Source: CAZUVM01 sp964623885 (lineage in GTDB: Bacteria > Verrucomicrobiota > Verrucomicrobiia > Limisphaerales > UBA8199). From it: DNA of 13,209 nt. Location of the stretch: positions 1 to 13,209 of the forward strand of contig CAZUVM010000230.1 in assembly GCA_964623885.1 (NCBI GenBank). The letters run 5' to 3'. The position numbers and the translations under genes were made by a program. Each line of letters opens with the position of its first letter. Position 1 is the first letter of the stretch. The notes under the pieces were generated by a model. It saw nothing but the letters and a program-made list of their open reading frames with translations, had not been told where the DNA came from and did no database searches. Shown in pieces: positions 1 to 7,500 of the stretch.

Positions 1-1
1 G

Positions 2-1177
2 ATCAGCCTGGACGTGGGCACGGACAACAGCGCGCTACTGGAGGACCCGTTTTACATCGGGTATCGCGGCCGCCGCTTGCGCGGGTTGGAATACGACTCG
101 TTTTTAGAGGAGTTTGTTCAGGCCGTAAAGACCGTGTTTCCACGCGCGCTGTTGCAGTGGGAGGATTTTAAGAAGGCGAACGCGTTTAATCTGCTCGGGC
201 GGTATGCGCGGCGACTGCCGAGTTTCAATGATGATATTCAGGGAACGTCGGCGGTAACTCTGGCAGGTATTTTAACCGCGTTGCGCCTCACTGGAGGTGC
301 GCTGCGCGAACAACGCTTTCTGCTGGCCGGTTCAGGGGCGGCGGGCGTCGGCATTGGGCGATTGTTGCGGACGGCGCTCTTGGCCGAAGGTTTAACTGAG
401 GACGAAGCCCGGCAGCGACAGATCTTCGTGGATTCGGTCGGCCTGGTTTGTGAGCGCCGGGCAGATTTAGAGCAGCACAAGCGCGACGTGGCGTTGCGGC
501 ATGCGGATTTTGCAGTAGTCGGGTTGCCCGACCCGCTGCCGACCAGCCTCGAGGCGATTGCGCGGAGCGTGCGGCCGACCGTGTTGATTGGGACGACCGG
601 CCAGCCGGGAGATTTCACGCCGGCGGTGATTCGTGCCATGGCGGACGGCTGCGCGAGGCCGATTATTTTTCCGTTGAGCAATCCGACCAGCAAAGCGGAA
701 TGCACACCGTCGGAGGCGTTGCGGTATTCGGATGGCCGCGCGCTGGTTGCCACCGGTTCGCCCTTCGAGCCCGTCCAATTCAATGGGCAAAGGCACGTTA
801 TTGGACAGTGCAATAATGTCTTTGTGTTTCCCGGGGTCGGGCTGGGCGTGTTGATTAGTGAGGCCAGCCGCGTGACGGATGCCATGTTTCTGGCGGCGGC
901 ACAAGCGTTGGCGGAGTTCACCGCCTCACATTCCGCGGGCACGGGCAGCCTTTACCCAAGCGTTCAGGATTTGCGCGAAGCCAGCCGGTTGATTGCCTTC
1001 AAGGTGGCCCAGACCGCCCGCGACAAAGGGCTCGGGCGAAGTCTCGAGGATGAAGCGCTGCGGCGTGAGATCGATGAGTTTTTCTGGTTTCCTGATTATC
1101 AGGCGCGGCCGGAGGGCGCCGAGGAGAGGGTAGAATCAAAGCCAGGGCGACAGGCCGAGGCCACGGTTGGAATTTAA
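2..1177 (+). CDS. NAD(P)-dependent malic enzyme, 5'-truncated by window edge
   Basis: The enzyme oxidatively decarboxylates malate to pyruvate in the cytoplasm, linking the TCA cycle to pyruvate. The reading frame is open from base 2, and the first codons read ISLDVGTDN, a hallmark of the family that lies well inside the protein. About 391 C-terminal codons are therefore present; roughly the first 150 residues of a usual 540-560, including the catalytic Tyr and Lys region, lie outside the window. The GTG at 14 is an internal Val, not a start. Visible motifs are DPFYIGYRG, LLQWEDFKKANAF, the metal-binding FNDDIQGT block (224-247), a dinucleotide-binding GSGAAGVGIG loop (329-358) and FPLSNPTSKAECT (about 676-714). 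The order and spacing match the large eukaryotic/E. coli-type malic enzymes. NAD versus NADP preference cannot be read with confidence. The stop shares TTAA with the convergent neighbour. No terminator is visible between them. Confidence 0.95.
   Translation: MSLDVGTDNSALLEDPFYIGYRGRRLRGLEYDSFLEEFVQAVKTVFPRALLQWEDFKKANAFNLLGRYARRLPSFNDDIQGTSAVTLAGILTALRLTGGALREQRFLLAGSGAAGVGIGRLLRTALLAEGLTEDEARQRQIFVDSVGLVCERRADLEQHKRDVALRHADFAVVGLPDPLPTSLEAIARSVRPTVLIGTTGQPGDFTPAVIRAMADGCARPIIFPLSNPTSKAECTPSEALRYSDGRALVATGSPFEPVQFNGQRHVIGQCNNVFVFPGVGLGVLISEASRVTDAMFLAAAQALAEFTASHSAGTGSLYPSVQDLREASRLIAFKVAQTARDKGLGRSLEDEALRREIDEFFWFPDYQARPEGAEERVESKPGRQAEATVGI
1174..1177. other. Convergent stop-codon overlap (shared TTAA)
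   Basis: The TAA of the malic enzyme (1175-1177, plus) and the TAA of the C40 peptidase (1174-1176, minus) are both read from one palindromic TTAA. The two genes therefore overlap tail to tail by four bases, and no room remains for an intergenic terminator. Confidence 0.95.
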
Positions 1178-2397
1178 CGGTTGGTCGTTGCCGGTTGCAG
1201 GATACGTCGCGCGAAGAGCAGTGTTCGAATACGCAGTTCGTCGCGGGTGGGCGAGTTCGGGTCGAGGCTATTGACTTGAACTCGTTCGGAGGAATGGATG
1301 AACAGCTTATCGCCCAAATAAATTGCCACGTGGTGGATGCGTTCCGGCCGTCCATCCCGGGCTGGGCGGCCGAAGAAGAGGAGATCGCCGCGTTGGAGCT
1401 GAGTGAAATCAGAATCGAGCGGTACCGGAACGCCTTGCCGTGCCTGGTGGCTGGCATTGCGACCGAGCTCGATGCCGTTCAGGAAGAAGACGGTCTTAGT
1501 AAAACCGGAGCAATCAAACCCTTTGGGCGAGTTGCCACCCCAAAGATAGGGACGGCCGAGAAAAGTGCGGGCGGTATGCTCGATGTTTTGCGGTGTCGGC
1601 ACGCGTTTTGCCAGCCAAGGGAGGTAATCTTCCGCGGCATCACGCGGCAGGTAACCGGTGCGGTGGTCGGGCAATTCGACTTTGTACCAGCTTTCTGACT
1701 CACCGATCCGCTTTAGCAGGTCGGCGGTCACCGCATCAGAAACCGGCAACGCGTCGCTCCGTGGTTCCGACCTGATTAGAGATTCAAAAGCGGTGACAAT
1801 GAGCAGCGGGGAATTGGTCCAAGCTTGAACCTCATCGAAAGTGCAGCGGAAGAAAGAACCTTTCTCAAGCCAGGATGGATAACCGTCCGAAGTCTCGACC
1901 ATATACCAAACCGAGTTGGTGTTAGGTTGCAGGACGCGCACGACGCCGCCCATGAGGACCTGGGTGCCCATTTCGGCTTTGTGCTCCGGTTGCTCGCGTC
2001 CACTCGAGACACTCAGAGAGGCGATGCCCCAGGTGTGAGCGCCAAGATCTTTCGCGGGGAGGACTTTGATGCGATCGGCGGCTTGGATGCCAAGTCGATG
2101 GGCTGCTGCCAGAACGTCGAGCCGAGCTTCGGCGCGGTCGACCATTCCGGTCAGGACGAGGCCATCGGCGCGCCGGTCCACGTCGACAGCAAATAGACCC
2201 AGATGATCGACCGGAGCGTATTTGGCCTGGATGGGCTGTAGCGCAGCTCTCAGTGCAGCCGCTTCTGAGTGGGATTGACTCGTGAGATGTTTGCAACTGG
2301 CGACGAGGGCGCCCATGGCAAGGAGAGCCCAAAGCGCGTTACTAAGGCGCGGCTGCTTTATCGGTGCGCGTCGGATTGCGCGCAAATGGCCTGTCAT
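1174..2397 (-). CDS. NlpC/P60 (C40) peptidoglycan endopeptidase, SH3-containing lipoprotein
   Basis: This 407-residue protein is probably a cell-wall hydrolase cutting gamma-D-Glu-diaminopimelate or similar stem-peptide bonds in the periplasm. The N-terminus has a basic stretch (RAIRRAPIKQPR), a hydrophobic core (about 21-33) and a lipobox VASC with Cys35, so it looks like a lipoprotein. Residues about 60-115 form a small alpha/beta module ending in DRIKVLP. Two SH3b-like segments follow (about 124-180 and 197-256). The NlpC/P60 domain covers about 270-400, with Cys296 in FDCSG, His356 in HHVAIYLG and His368 in FIHSS as the likely catalytic triad, all intact. The order SH3-SH3-NlpC/P60 resembles YkfC-type gamma-D-glutamyl-diamino acid endopeptidases; this is a family inference. 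The ATG start at 2395-2397 has no convincing ribosome binding site, but it gives a sensible signal sequence. The gene is transcribed divergently from the operon and converges on the malic enzyme. Confidence 0.93.
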   Translation of the reverse strand: MTGHLRAIRRAPIKQPRLSNALWALLAMGALVASCKHLTSQSHSEAAALRAALQPIQAKYAPVDHLGLFAVDVDRRADGLVLTGMVDRAEARLDVLAAAHRLGIQAADRIKVLPAKDLGAHTWGIASLSVSSGREQPEHKAEMGTQVLMGGVVRVLQPNTNSVWYMVETSDGYPSWLEKGSFFRCTFDEVQAWTNSPLLIVTAFESLIRSEPRSDALPVSDAVTADLLKRIGESESWYKVELPDHRTGYLPRDAAEDYLPWLAKRVPTPQNIEHTARTFLGRPYLWGGNSPKGFDCSGFTKTVFFLNGIELGRNASHQARQGVPVPLDSDFTQLQRGDLLFFGRPARDGRPERIHHVAIYLGDKLFIHSSERVQVNSLDPNSPTRDELRIRTLLFARRILQPATTNR

Positions 2398-2585
2398 TCC
2401 AGCTATTCAGCCGTCACCCTGAACGCCAGGCAAGCCAGGATTTCCATTCGCCCGCGGGCGGTTTTATGCAGTTTTATTTGCTTTATGGGCAAAGAGAATC
2501 TTTTTGCTGTTCATTGCAGTTCCGATTTGAGCGCTGAGGCGGGATAGACTAAGTTGGCCCAATTCTATTGATTAGCGCTGGCAAA
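2398..2585. promoter_or_regulatory. Divergent intergenic region with probable promoters and a 12-bp palindrome
   Basis: These 188 bases separate the minus-strand C40 peptidase from the plus-strand TPR-peptidase operon, so both promoters should lie here. The segment 2461-2512 is clearly more AT-rich than the surroundings. A perfect palindrome CGCCCGCGGGCG sits at 2449-2460, directly before a TTTTAT run, and could be an operator. On the minus strand, TTGCCC (2484-2489) followed about 18 bases later by CATAAA is a weak -35/-10 candidate for the C40 gene. No good sigma-70 match was found for the plus strand. The placement of promoters is inference from gene orientation. Confidence 0.45.
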
Positions 2586-5228
2586 ATGAAGTGCCGCCTT
2601 GGCGGTTTCAAATTGTGGGGCGGCCTCGGGTTGTTCCTCGCCGCTGTGTTGCCATCATTGGGGGCGGATTTAAAGGAAGCACGAGAACAATTCCAGTTGG
2701 GCAACTATGCCGGGTGTCTTGCCTCGGCGACAAACGGCTTGGCCCACGGGGAAGATCGGGAGGTATTGCTGCTGCTGCAAGGCCAGGCGCTATTGGCGTT
2801 GGGCCGCTACCCGGAAGCGAGGACGGCGTTGACGAATGCTCTCGAACAAGAGCGCTGGAGCGTGAGGCTATGCTGGGTGGCGAGGGAGGCCTTGCAAGCC
2901 AATGGGGAAACCGAGGCTGCGGATGCGATGGTGGATAAAATCATTCGCATGGTGTCGCAGCATCCGTCGGATTTCAGGGACGCAGCCAGCCTGGTGGTGT
3001 TTGGCCGAGCGGCGGTGCTGAGAGGAGCGGACCCAAAGCGCGTGCTGGATACCGTATTTGACAGTGCGCGGAAAGCCGACCCCAAGGAGCGGGAGGTATA
3101 TCTGGCCAGCGGTGAGTTGGCGTTGGAAAAGCACGATTTTGCGCTGGCGGCAAAGCGGTTCGAGGCGGGCATTAAGGAACTGCCGGACGATCCGGATCTG
3201 CATTGCGGGCTGGCGCGGGCCTACGCCTCCACTGATGCGGCTTTGATGATGACCGAGCTGGAGTCGGCGCTGACTCGAAACAGCAACCACGTGGGAAGTT
3301 TGTTACTGATGGTGGACCATGCCATCGACGCGGAGGACTTCGAAGGCGCCGGCGAGCTGCTGGACCGGGTTTCCGAGGTGAATCCCTGGAAACCGCAAGC
3401 GTGGGCATATCGGTCAGTGCTCGCGCATCTACAAAACCATCCGAACGAGGAAAAGAGCGCTCGAAACAAAGCTTTAAAGTACTGGGCCACAAACCCGGAA
3501 GTGGATTACCTGATTGGGCTCAAGCTATCGCAGAATTACCGGTTTACCGAAGGTGCGACACATCAGCGTCAGGCGCTCGAGTTTCGGGAGGATTATCTTC
3601 CGGCCAAGGCCCAATTGGCACAGGACCTTTTGCGGTTGGGGGATGAGGCGGAGGGATGGCGATTAGTAGACCAGGTGCAAAAGGCCGACGCGTATGATGC
3701 GGAAGCCTACAACCTGGCGACTCTGCACGACGCGATGCGGAAATTTGTGGTGGTTACCAACGGCGATTTTTTGGTACGAATGAGCCCCCACGAAGCGTCA
3801 CTTTATGGCAGCGCGGTGCTCGAACTGCTGGGCCAGGCTCGAAGCAATCTTTGCGCTAAATACGGATTTGAGCCCAAACGGCCAACGATTGTTGAGGTCT
3901 TTCCGGAACAAAAAGATTTTGCGGTCAGGACTTTTGGGATGCCTGGCAACCCAGGTTATCTTGGCGTCTGCTTCGGCGGGTTAATCACTGCCAACAGCCC
4001 GGCAGCGCATGCGGCGCACCCGGTGAACTGGCAGGCGGTGCTCTACCACGAATTCTGCCACGTGGTTACGTTGCAATTGACTCGCAATAAGATGCCGCGC
4101 TGGCTGAGTGAAGGGATCTCCGTTTACGAGGAGAGGCAGGAGAATCCGACGTGGGGCGAGCAAATGAATCCACGGTACCGGGAGATGGTTCTGGGCGAGG
4201 ATTTCACGCCGGTTTCGAAGCTCAGCGGGGCGTTTCTGTCCCCGCGCTCTTCGCTGCATCTGCAATTCGCTTACTACGAATCCTCGCTGGTGGTGGAGTT
4301 TCTGGTGCAGCGATTTGGGATGGAGAAGTTAAAAGCCGTGTTGCACGACTTGGGCGATGGGATGGAGATTAATCAGGCGATTGAAAAAAACACCGTTTCG
4401 ATGGCGGAATTCGAGGGCGATTTCGCCGCCTTTGCGCGCGAGCGGGCAGACAAACTGGCGCCGGGTTTGGATTTCGAAAGGCCCGATAAAAACGAAGAGC
4501 TCGCGAGCACGGCCGGCGCAAATACCAACAGCGTTGCCGGGCCAAGACGGCGTCGCATGGTGATGCAAGATGATCCTGAAACTTTCAACCGCTGGGCGAC
4601 AGCGCATCCGACCAACTTTTACTCTTTAACGGAACAGGGTCGGCAAGCTCTGGCGGATAAAAGATTTGAGGAAGCGAAACCGCCGCTGGTGAAATTGATC
4701 GAGCTCTATCCGGATCAAACGGGCGAGGACTGCGCCTACGCGATGCTGGCAGCCGCGCATCGTGCTTTAAAGGAAACCAACTCGGAATTGAAAGTCCTCA
4801 CAAGCTGGGCGCAAAAGGATGATGAAGCCGCGGATGCTTATCGGCGCCTGATGGAATTGGACGCAACCGCACAAGACTGGCAGGCCGTGGCGCTCAATGC
4901 GCACCGTTTTCTGGCAGTGAATCCTCTGGTGACGCAGGGATACCTTTACCTGGCGCAAGCCAGTGAGCAGCTTGGGCAGGACCGCCCAGCCGCGCAGGCG
5001 TACCGAGCACTCCTTGAGCTGGATCCGGCCGATCCAGCCGAGACGCATTACCGTTTGGCTAAAGTGCTGTACCGGCTGAAAGATCCCGGCGCGCGGCGGC
5101 AGGTGCTCGATGCGCTTGAAGAGGCCCCTCGCTACCGCGCTGCGCTGAAACTGTTGCTCGAGATCAATAGCGCCGGGGATCAAACAAGCAGGAACACATC
5201 TAAGCCTTTCGAGGAGGTGAGCCGATGA
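2586..5228 (+). CDS. Secreted TPR protein with peptidase-MA-like (HExxH) metalloprotease domain
   Basis: This is a predicted exported zinc metallopeptidase flanked by protein-binding repeats. I chose the ATG at 2586 (880 aa) over an upstream TTG at 2568, because it starts a normal signal peptide: basic N-terminus, a hydrophobic run about residues 9-22, and a likely cleavage after SLGA (about 27). Residues about 28-370 hold TPR-like helix pairs (for example ALLALGRYPEARTALTNALE). The peptidase core spans about 384-633. It carries His488-Glu489-Phe-Cys-His492 and a downstream glutamate Glu509 in WLSEGISVYE, a gluzincin-type ligand set, followed by a conserved helix YYESSLVVEFLVQRFG. A charged linker with four arginines (654-657) leads into a second TPR block (about 672-868). 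It matches the Peptidase_MA-like/DUF1570-type architecture. It is first in the operon, and its stop overlaps the DUF4159 start. Substrate unknown. No strong ribosome binding site precedes the start. Confidence 0.9.
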   Translation: MKCRLGGFKLWGGLGLFLAAVLPSLGADLKEAREQFQLGNYAGCLASATNGLAHGEDREVLLLLQGQALLALGRYPEARTALTNALEQERWSVRLCWVAREALQANGETEAADAMVDKIIRMVSQHPSDFRDAASLVVFGRAAVLRGADPKRVLDTVFDSARKADPKEREVYLASGELALEKHDFALAAKRFEAGIKELPDDPDLHCGLARAYASTDAALMMTELESALTRNSNHVGSLLLMVDHAIDAEDFEGAGELLDRVSEVNPWKPQAWAYRSVLAHLQNHPNEEKSARNKALKYWATNPEVDYLIGLKLSQNYRFTEGATHQRQALEFREDYLPAKAQLAQDLLRLGDEAEGWRLVDQVQKADAYDAEAYNLATLHDAMRKFVVVTNGDFLVRMSPHEASLYGSAVLELLGQARSNLCAKYGFEPKRPTIVEVFPEQKDFAVRTFGMPGNPGYLGVCFGGLITANSPAAHAAHPVNWQAVLYHEFCHVVTLQLTRNKMPRWLSEGISVYEERQENPTWGEQMNPRYREMVLGEDFTPVSKLSGAFLSPRSSLHLQFAYYESSLVVEFLVQRFGMEKLKAVLHDLGDGMEINQAIEKNTVSMAEFEGDFAAFARERADKLAPGLDFERPDKNEELASTAGANTNSVAGPRRRRMVMQDDPETFNRWATAHPTNFYSLTEQGRQALADKRFEEAKPPLVKLIELYPDQTGEDCAYAMLAAAHRALKETNSELKVLTSWAQKDDEAADAYRRLMELDATAQDWQAVALNAHRFLAVNPLVTQGYLYLAQASEQLGQDRPAAQAYRALLELDPADPAETHYRLAKVLYRLKDPGARRQVLDALEEAPRYRAALKLLLEINSAGDQTSRNTSKPFEEVSR
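5212..5220 (+). promoter_or_regulatory. Strong Shine-Dalgarno for the DUF4159 gene
   Basis: AGGAGGTGA, a full complement to the 16S rRNA anti-Shine-Dalgarno core, lies four bases before the ATG at 5225, inside the last codons of the upstream gene. It supports that start and contrasts with the other genes here, whose starts lack a clear site. Confidence 0.85.
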
Positions 5229-6253
5229 GGCCGCGTCGAAGCTCATTGCCTGGTCCGCGATGGCCGAAAACGAGCGCGATACTGGCGGCGTTCTTCGCCC
5301 TGGCTATCGGGGTAAGTTTTGGCCAATGGCGGCGCTGGGGTCGGCACCCGGGCGGCGGTGACGCTGGGATCATTTACACCGAAGGCGGTCCAGGTGAACC
5401 GGGCGTGCCGGTCAATGTTGATACCGTTCGCACGGCGCGGGAAACCGTCACCCACAGCAGCGGTACGCCAAATTGGACCAACGAGCCGGGGTTCGAGAAA
5501 GACGTGTGGACTTTCGTCCGGATCATTTATCGCCGCGCACCGGACAGTTCCGGAATCTCGATTACCTCCAGTGGTCATGGATGGATTACTGATTACCCGG
5601 ACAGCGATTTGAACCTCTCATTCCGCGTCCAACAGGTGACTTCGATTCGCACCGATCCAGACGGCCGCGTGTTGCGCCTAACGGATCCTGCCTTATTTGA
5701 TTACCCATGGATCTATATGGTCGAACCGGGTGGTCTGGAACTGAAGGATGAAGAGATACCAATTCTGCGCAAATATCTGCTTAACGGGGGCGTGCTGATG
5801 GCGGATGATTTTTGGGGCCAGAAACAATGGGACAATTTCGAGCGGAACATCAAAAAGGTTTTGCCAGAGGGTCAATTCAAGGATCTCACGATGGATAATC
5901 CGTTGTTTCATTGCGTTTTCGACCTGAAAGGCCCACTGAACAAATTGCAGACGCCGAACAGCGCGCAAGGGTCGAGAAGCCTGAACCCGTACAGCCAGGA
6001 TTACGGTGTCACCTGGGAATACTACCATGATGACTATGACAATTATGATCGCCAGGGGCGCGCCGCACACGACATGCACGTGCGGGCCATTTATGACGAC
6101 AAGCAGCGCATCATGGTTATCGCCACGCATAACTGCGATAACGGCGACAGTTGGGAGCGTGAAGGGGAGGATGACGGTTTTTTCCATGAGTTTTCCGAGA
6201 AACGCGGCTATCCCCTGGGGATTGATATTCTGTTTTACTTAATGACACATTAA
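5225..6253 (+). CDS. Exported DUF4159 domain protein
   Basis: This 342-residue protein has an N-terminal signal sequence (basic 1-15, hydrophobic about 18-31, possible cleavage near SFG-Q, about residue 33) and a short Gly-rich stretch. The DUF4159 domain fills about 88-342. Diagnostic pieces are WTFVRIIYRR, the FDYPWIYMVEPGGLEL block with LRKYLLNGGVLMADDFWG, DNPLFHCVF, and the C-terminal signature with NCDNGDSWE ending in LGIDILFYLMTH. Members of this family are known from operons with MoxR, DUF58 and BatA-like genes; the fold is thought to be glutamine-amidotransferase-like, but no activity is established. The start overlaps the upstream stop as ATGA and has a strong ribosome binding site, so translation is probably coupled to the TPR-peptidase. 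A Tyr/Asp-rich loop (about 255-265) is noticeable. In Alphaproteobacteria the DUF4159 domain is often fused to a BatA-type N-terminus; here it is a separate, secreted protein. Confidence 0.92.
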   Translation: MRPRRSSLPGPRWPKTSAILAAFFALAIGVSFGQWRRWGRHPGGGDAGIIYTEGGPGEPGVPVNVDTVRTARETVTHSSGTPNWTNEPGFEKDVWTFVRIIYRRAPDSSGISITSSGHGWITDYPDSDLNLSFRVQQVTSIRTDPDGRVLRLTDPALFDYPWIYMVEPGGLELKDEEIPILRKYLLNGGVLMADDFWGQKQWDNFERNIKKVLPEGQFKDLTMDNPLFHCVFDLKGPLNKLQTPNSAQGSRSLNPYSQDYGVTWEYYHDDYDNYDRQGRAAHDMHVRAIYDDKQRIMVIATHNCDNGDSWEREGEDDGFFHEFSEKRGYPLGIDILFYLMTH

Positions 6254-6333
6254 GGTGAACCCATGTAGACATAGATAAACCCAGAATTGGCGGGGGCTGC
6301 GGGCTCAAGCCTGTCCGCCGTACAGTTTCGAAA
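6254..6333 (+). other. Gap before moxR with an imperfect hairpin
   Basis: This 80-base non-coding gap can fold at 6289-6319: GGCGG (6289-6293) pairs with CCGCC (6315-6319), and CGGGC (6300-6304) pairs with GCCTG (6309-6313, including one G-U) around a TCAA loop, with a six-base bulge on the left side. There is no T run, so it is not a standard intrinsic terminator. An RNA processing or attenuation site is possible. No ribosome binding site is visible before the moxR ATG. Confidence 0.3.
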
Positions 6334-7368
6334 ATGACAACACTGATTGAATCAACGTCGGAACAAGCGCTCACGCCGATGCAGAGCGCGGAACGGGAGC
6401 TGGTCGAACGCCTGGCTGGAGGCCGGACCCGCATCGAAGCCGAATTGGGAAAGGTCATCGTCGGCCAAAAGGAAGTGATCGAACAAATCCTGATTGCGCT
6501 GTTTGCCGGCGGTCACTGCCTGATTACCGGTGCGCCAGGACTGGCCAAGACGCTCCTGGTTAAATCCATCGCGCGCATCTTCCACCTCAAATTCCAGCGG
6601 ATTCAGTTTACGCCTGACCTGATGCCGGCGGACATTACCGGGACAGAGATTTTGCAAGACACACCTGAAGGACGGAAAATGGTTTTCGTGAGGGGTCCGG
6701 TTTTCGCCAACATCATTCTGGCGGACGAAATCAACCGCACTCCGCCCAAGACTCAGGCCGCGCTGCTTGAAGCCATGCAAGAGCACCAGGTAACTGCAGC
6801 CGGGGTCCGGCATGTGCTCGAAGAGCCGTTCTTTGTGCTCGCGACGCAGAACCCGATTGAAATGGAGGGCACTTATCCGCTGCCGGAAGCGCAACTGGAT
6901 CGCTTCATGTTTAACGTCGTAGTGGACTATCTGCCCGAGGACGATGAAGTAGCGGTCGTGGCGCGGACAACGACCGAAACTTCACCCAACATTGATGCAT
7001 TGTTCACCGGCGAAGATGTGCTGCGCTTTCATAGTCTCGTGCGCAAGGTCCCGGTGGCGGAGGAACTGGTTCGTTACGCAGTGAAGCTGGCGGCCGCTAC
7101 CCGCCCACGCCAGGCCGGCGCGGCGGAGTTTATTAACGAGTGGGCGAGCTGGGGTGCGGGAACGCGGGCGGGTCAATTCCTGGTGCTGGGGGCCAAAGCA
7201 CGGGCGCTGTTGAAGGGGCGCGCACATGTGACCGTGCAGGACATCCAAGCCTTGGCCTACCCAACTCTGCGCCACCGCGTTTTACTGAATTACCGCGCGG
7301 AAGCCGAGGGTGTCACGGTCGAGGAAGTGACGAAGCGTTTGTTGGCGACTATTCCCGAGCCAATATGA
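6334..7368 (+). CDS. moxR: MoxR-family AAA+ ATPase
   Basis: This cytoplasmic AAA+ ATPase is the motor of the cluster; MoxR proteins act as chaperone-like remodellers together with VWA-domain partners. It has 344 residues, the usual family length. Visible elements are VIVGQKEVIEQ before the core, Walker A GAPGLAKT (66-73), the conserved PDLMPADITGTE block (94-105), Walker B with Asp131-Glu132 in ILADEINRTPPKTQ, the MQEHQVT strand, sensor 1 at TQNPIE (Asn173), the YPLPEAQLDRF segment with Arg190 as a likely arginine finger, and sensor 2 at GAGTRAG (Arg278). All key residues are intact. The ATG at 6334 is the best start, since it gives the normal N-terminal helix. DUF58 and VWA genes follow, which is the standard MoxR neighbourhood. 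It stands between two gaps of 80 and 132 bases, each with an inverted repeat, so its dosage may be set separately. Confidence 0.97.
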   Translation: MTTLIESTSEQALTPMQSAERELVERLAGGRTRIEAELGKVIVGQKEVIEQILIALFAGGHCLITGAPGLAKTLLVKSIARIFHLKFQRIQFTPDLMPADITGTEILQDTPEGRKMVFVRGPVFANIILADEINRTPPKTQAALLEAMQEHQVTAAGVRHVLEEPFFVLATQNPIEMEGTYPLPEAQLDRFMFNVVVDYLPEDDEVAVVARTTTETSPNIDALFTGEDVLRFHSLVRKVPVAEELVRYAVKLAAATRPRQAGAAEFINEWASWGAGTRAGQFLVLGAKARALLKGRAHVTVQDIQALAYPTLRHRVLLNYRAEAEGVTVEEVTKRLLATIPEPI

Positions 7369-7500
7369 CCTTCAGGAGCGCTGTCTAAAGCGTATGAAAT
7401 CCTCCTCGTCCTTCGTTCTCGTCCTCGATCCGGAAAGCCGAGCACGAGGAGGATTACGAGGACGAGGTAACACTGAGTCTGTTGCTGCCCGGTGCAGATT
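7369..7500 (+). other. 132-base gap between moxR and the DUF58 gene
   Basis: This non-coding spacer is dominated by the imperfect palindrome described separately. Outside it I see no clear promoter, terminator T run or ribosome binding site. The GTG at 7492 could extend the DUF58 frame by three codons, but the ATG at 7501 is the more likely start. Confidence 0.6.
7404..7467. repeat. Imperfect inverted repeat, pyrimidine arm / purine arm
   Basis: Outer arms CCTCGTCCTTCG (7404-7415) and CGAGGACGAGG (7457-7467) are complementary apart from one extra T. Inner arms CTCGTCCTCG (7418-7427) and CGAGCACGAG (7439-7448) match at 9 of 10 positions, leaving an 11-base loop. The left arm is almost all pyrimidine except for G, and the right arm is built from GAGGA/CGAGG units, so the element is also internally repetitive. 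It looks like a dispersed intergenic palindrome (REP-like). Its copy number elsewhere cannot be seen here. There is no T tract after it. Confidence 0.75.

Noticed and set aside
238..942. Minus-strand open frame of 234 codons
   Set aside because: It lies fully inside the malic enzyme gene; the translation is Arg/Ser/Pro-rich with no recognisable domain, as expected for an antisense frame of GC-rich coding DNA.
1825..2196. Plus-strand frame of 123 codons
   Set aside because: It is antisense to the SH3 and N-terminal part of the C40 peptidase, with no recognisable protein features.
2269..2547. Plus-strand frame of 92 codons crossing the C40 start and the intergenic region
   Set aside because: No domain or ribosome binding site; most of it is antisense to the C40 signal peptide, the rest is the divergent promoter region.
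5693..6187. Minus-strand open frame of 164 codons, rich in Val and Ile
   Set aside because: It is antisense to the well-supported DUF4159 gene; the hydrophobic runs mirror Asp/Asn codons on the plus strand.
6289..6319. Intrinsic terminator after the DUF4159 gene
   Set aside because: The stem is not followed by a T run and the next gene continues in the same direction.
7404..7467. CRISPR-like or tandem-repeat reading of the GAGGACGAGG units
   Set aside because: There are only two inverted arms with a short loop and no regular spacers; an imperfect palindrome explains it better.
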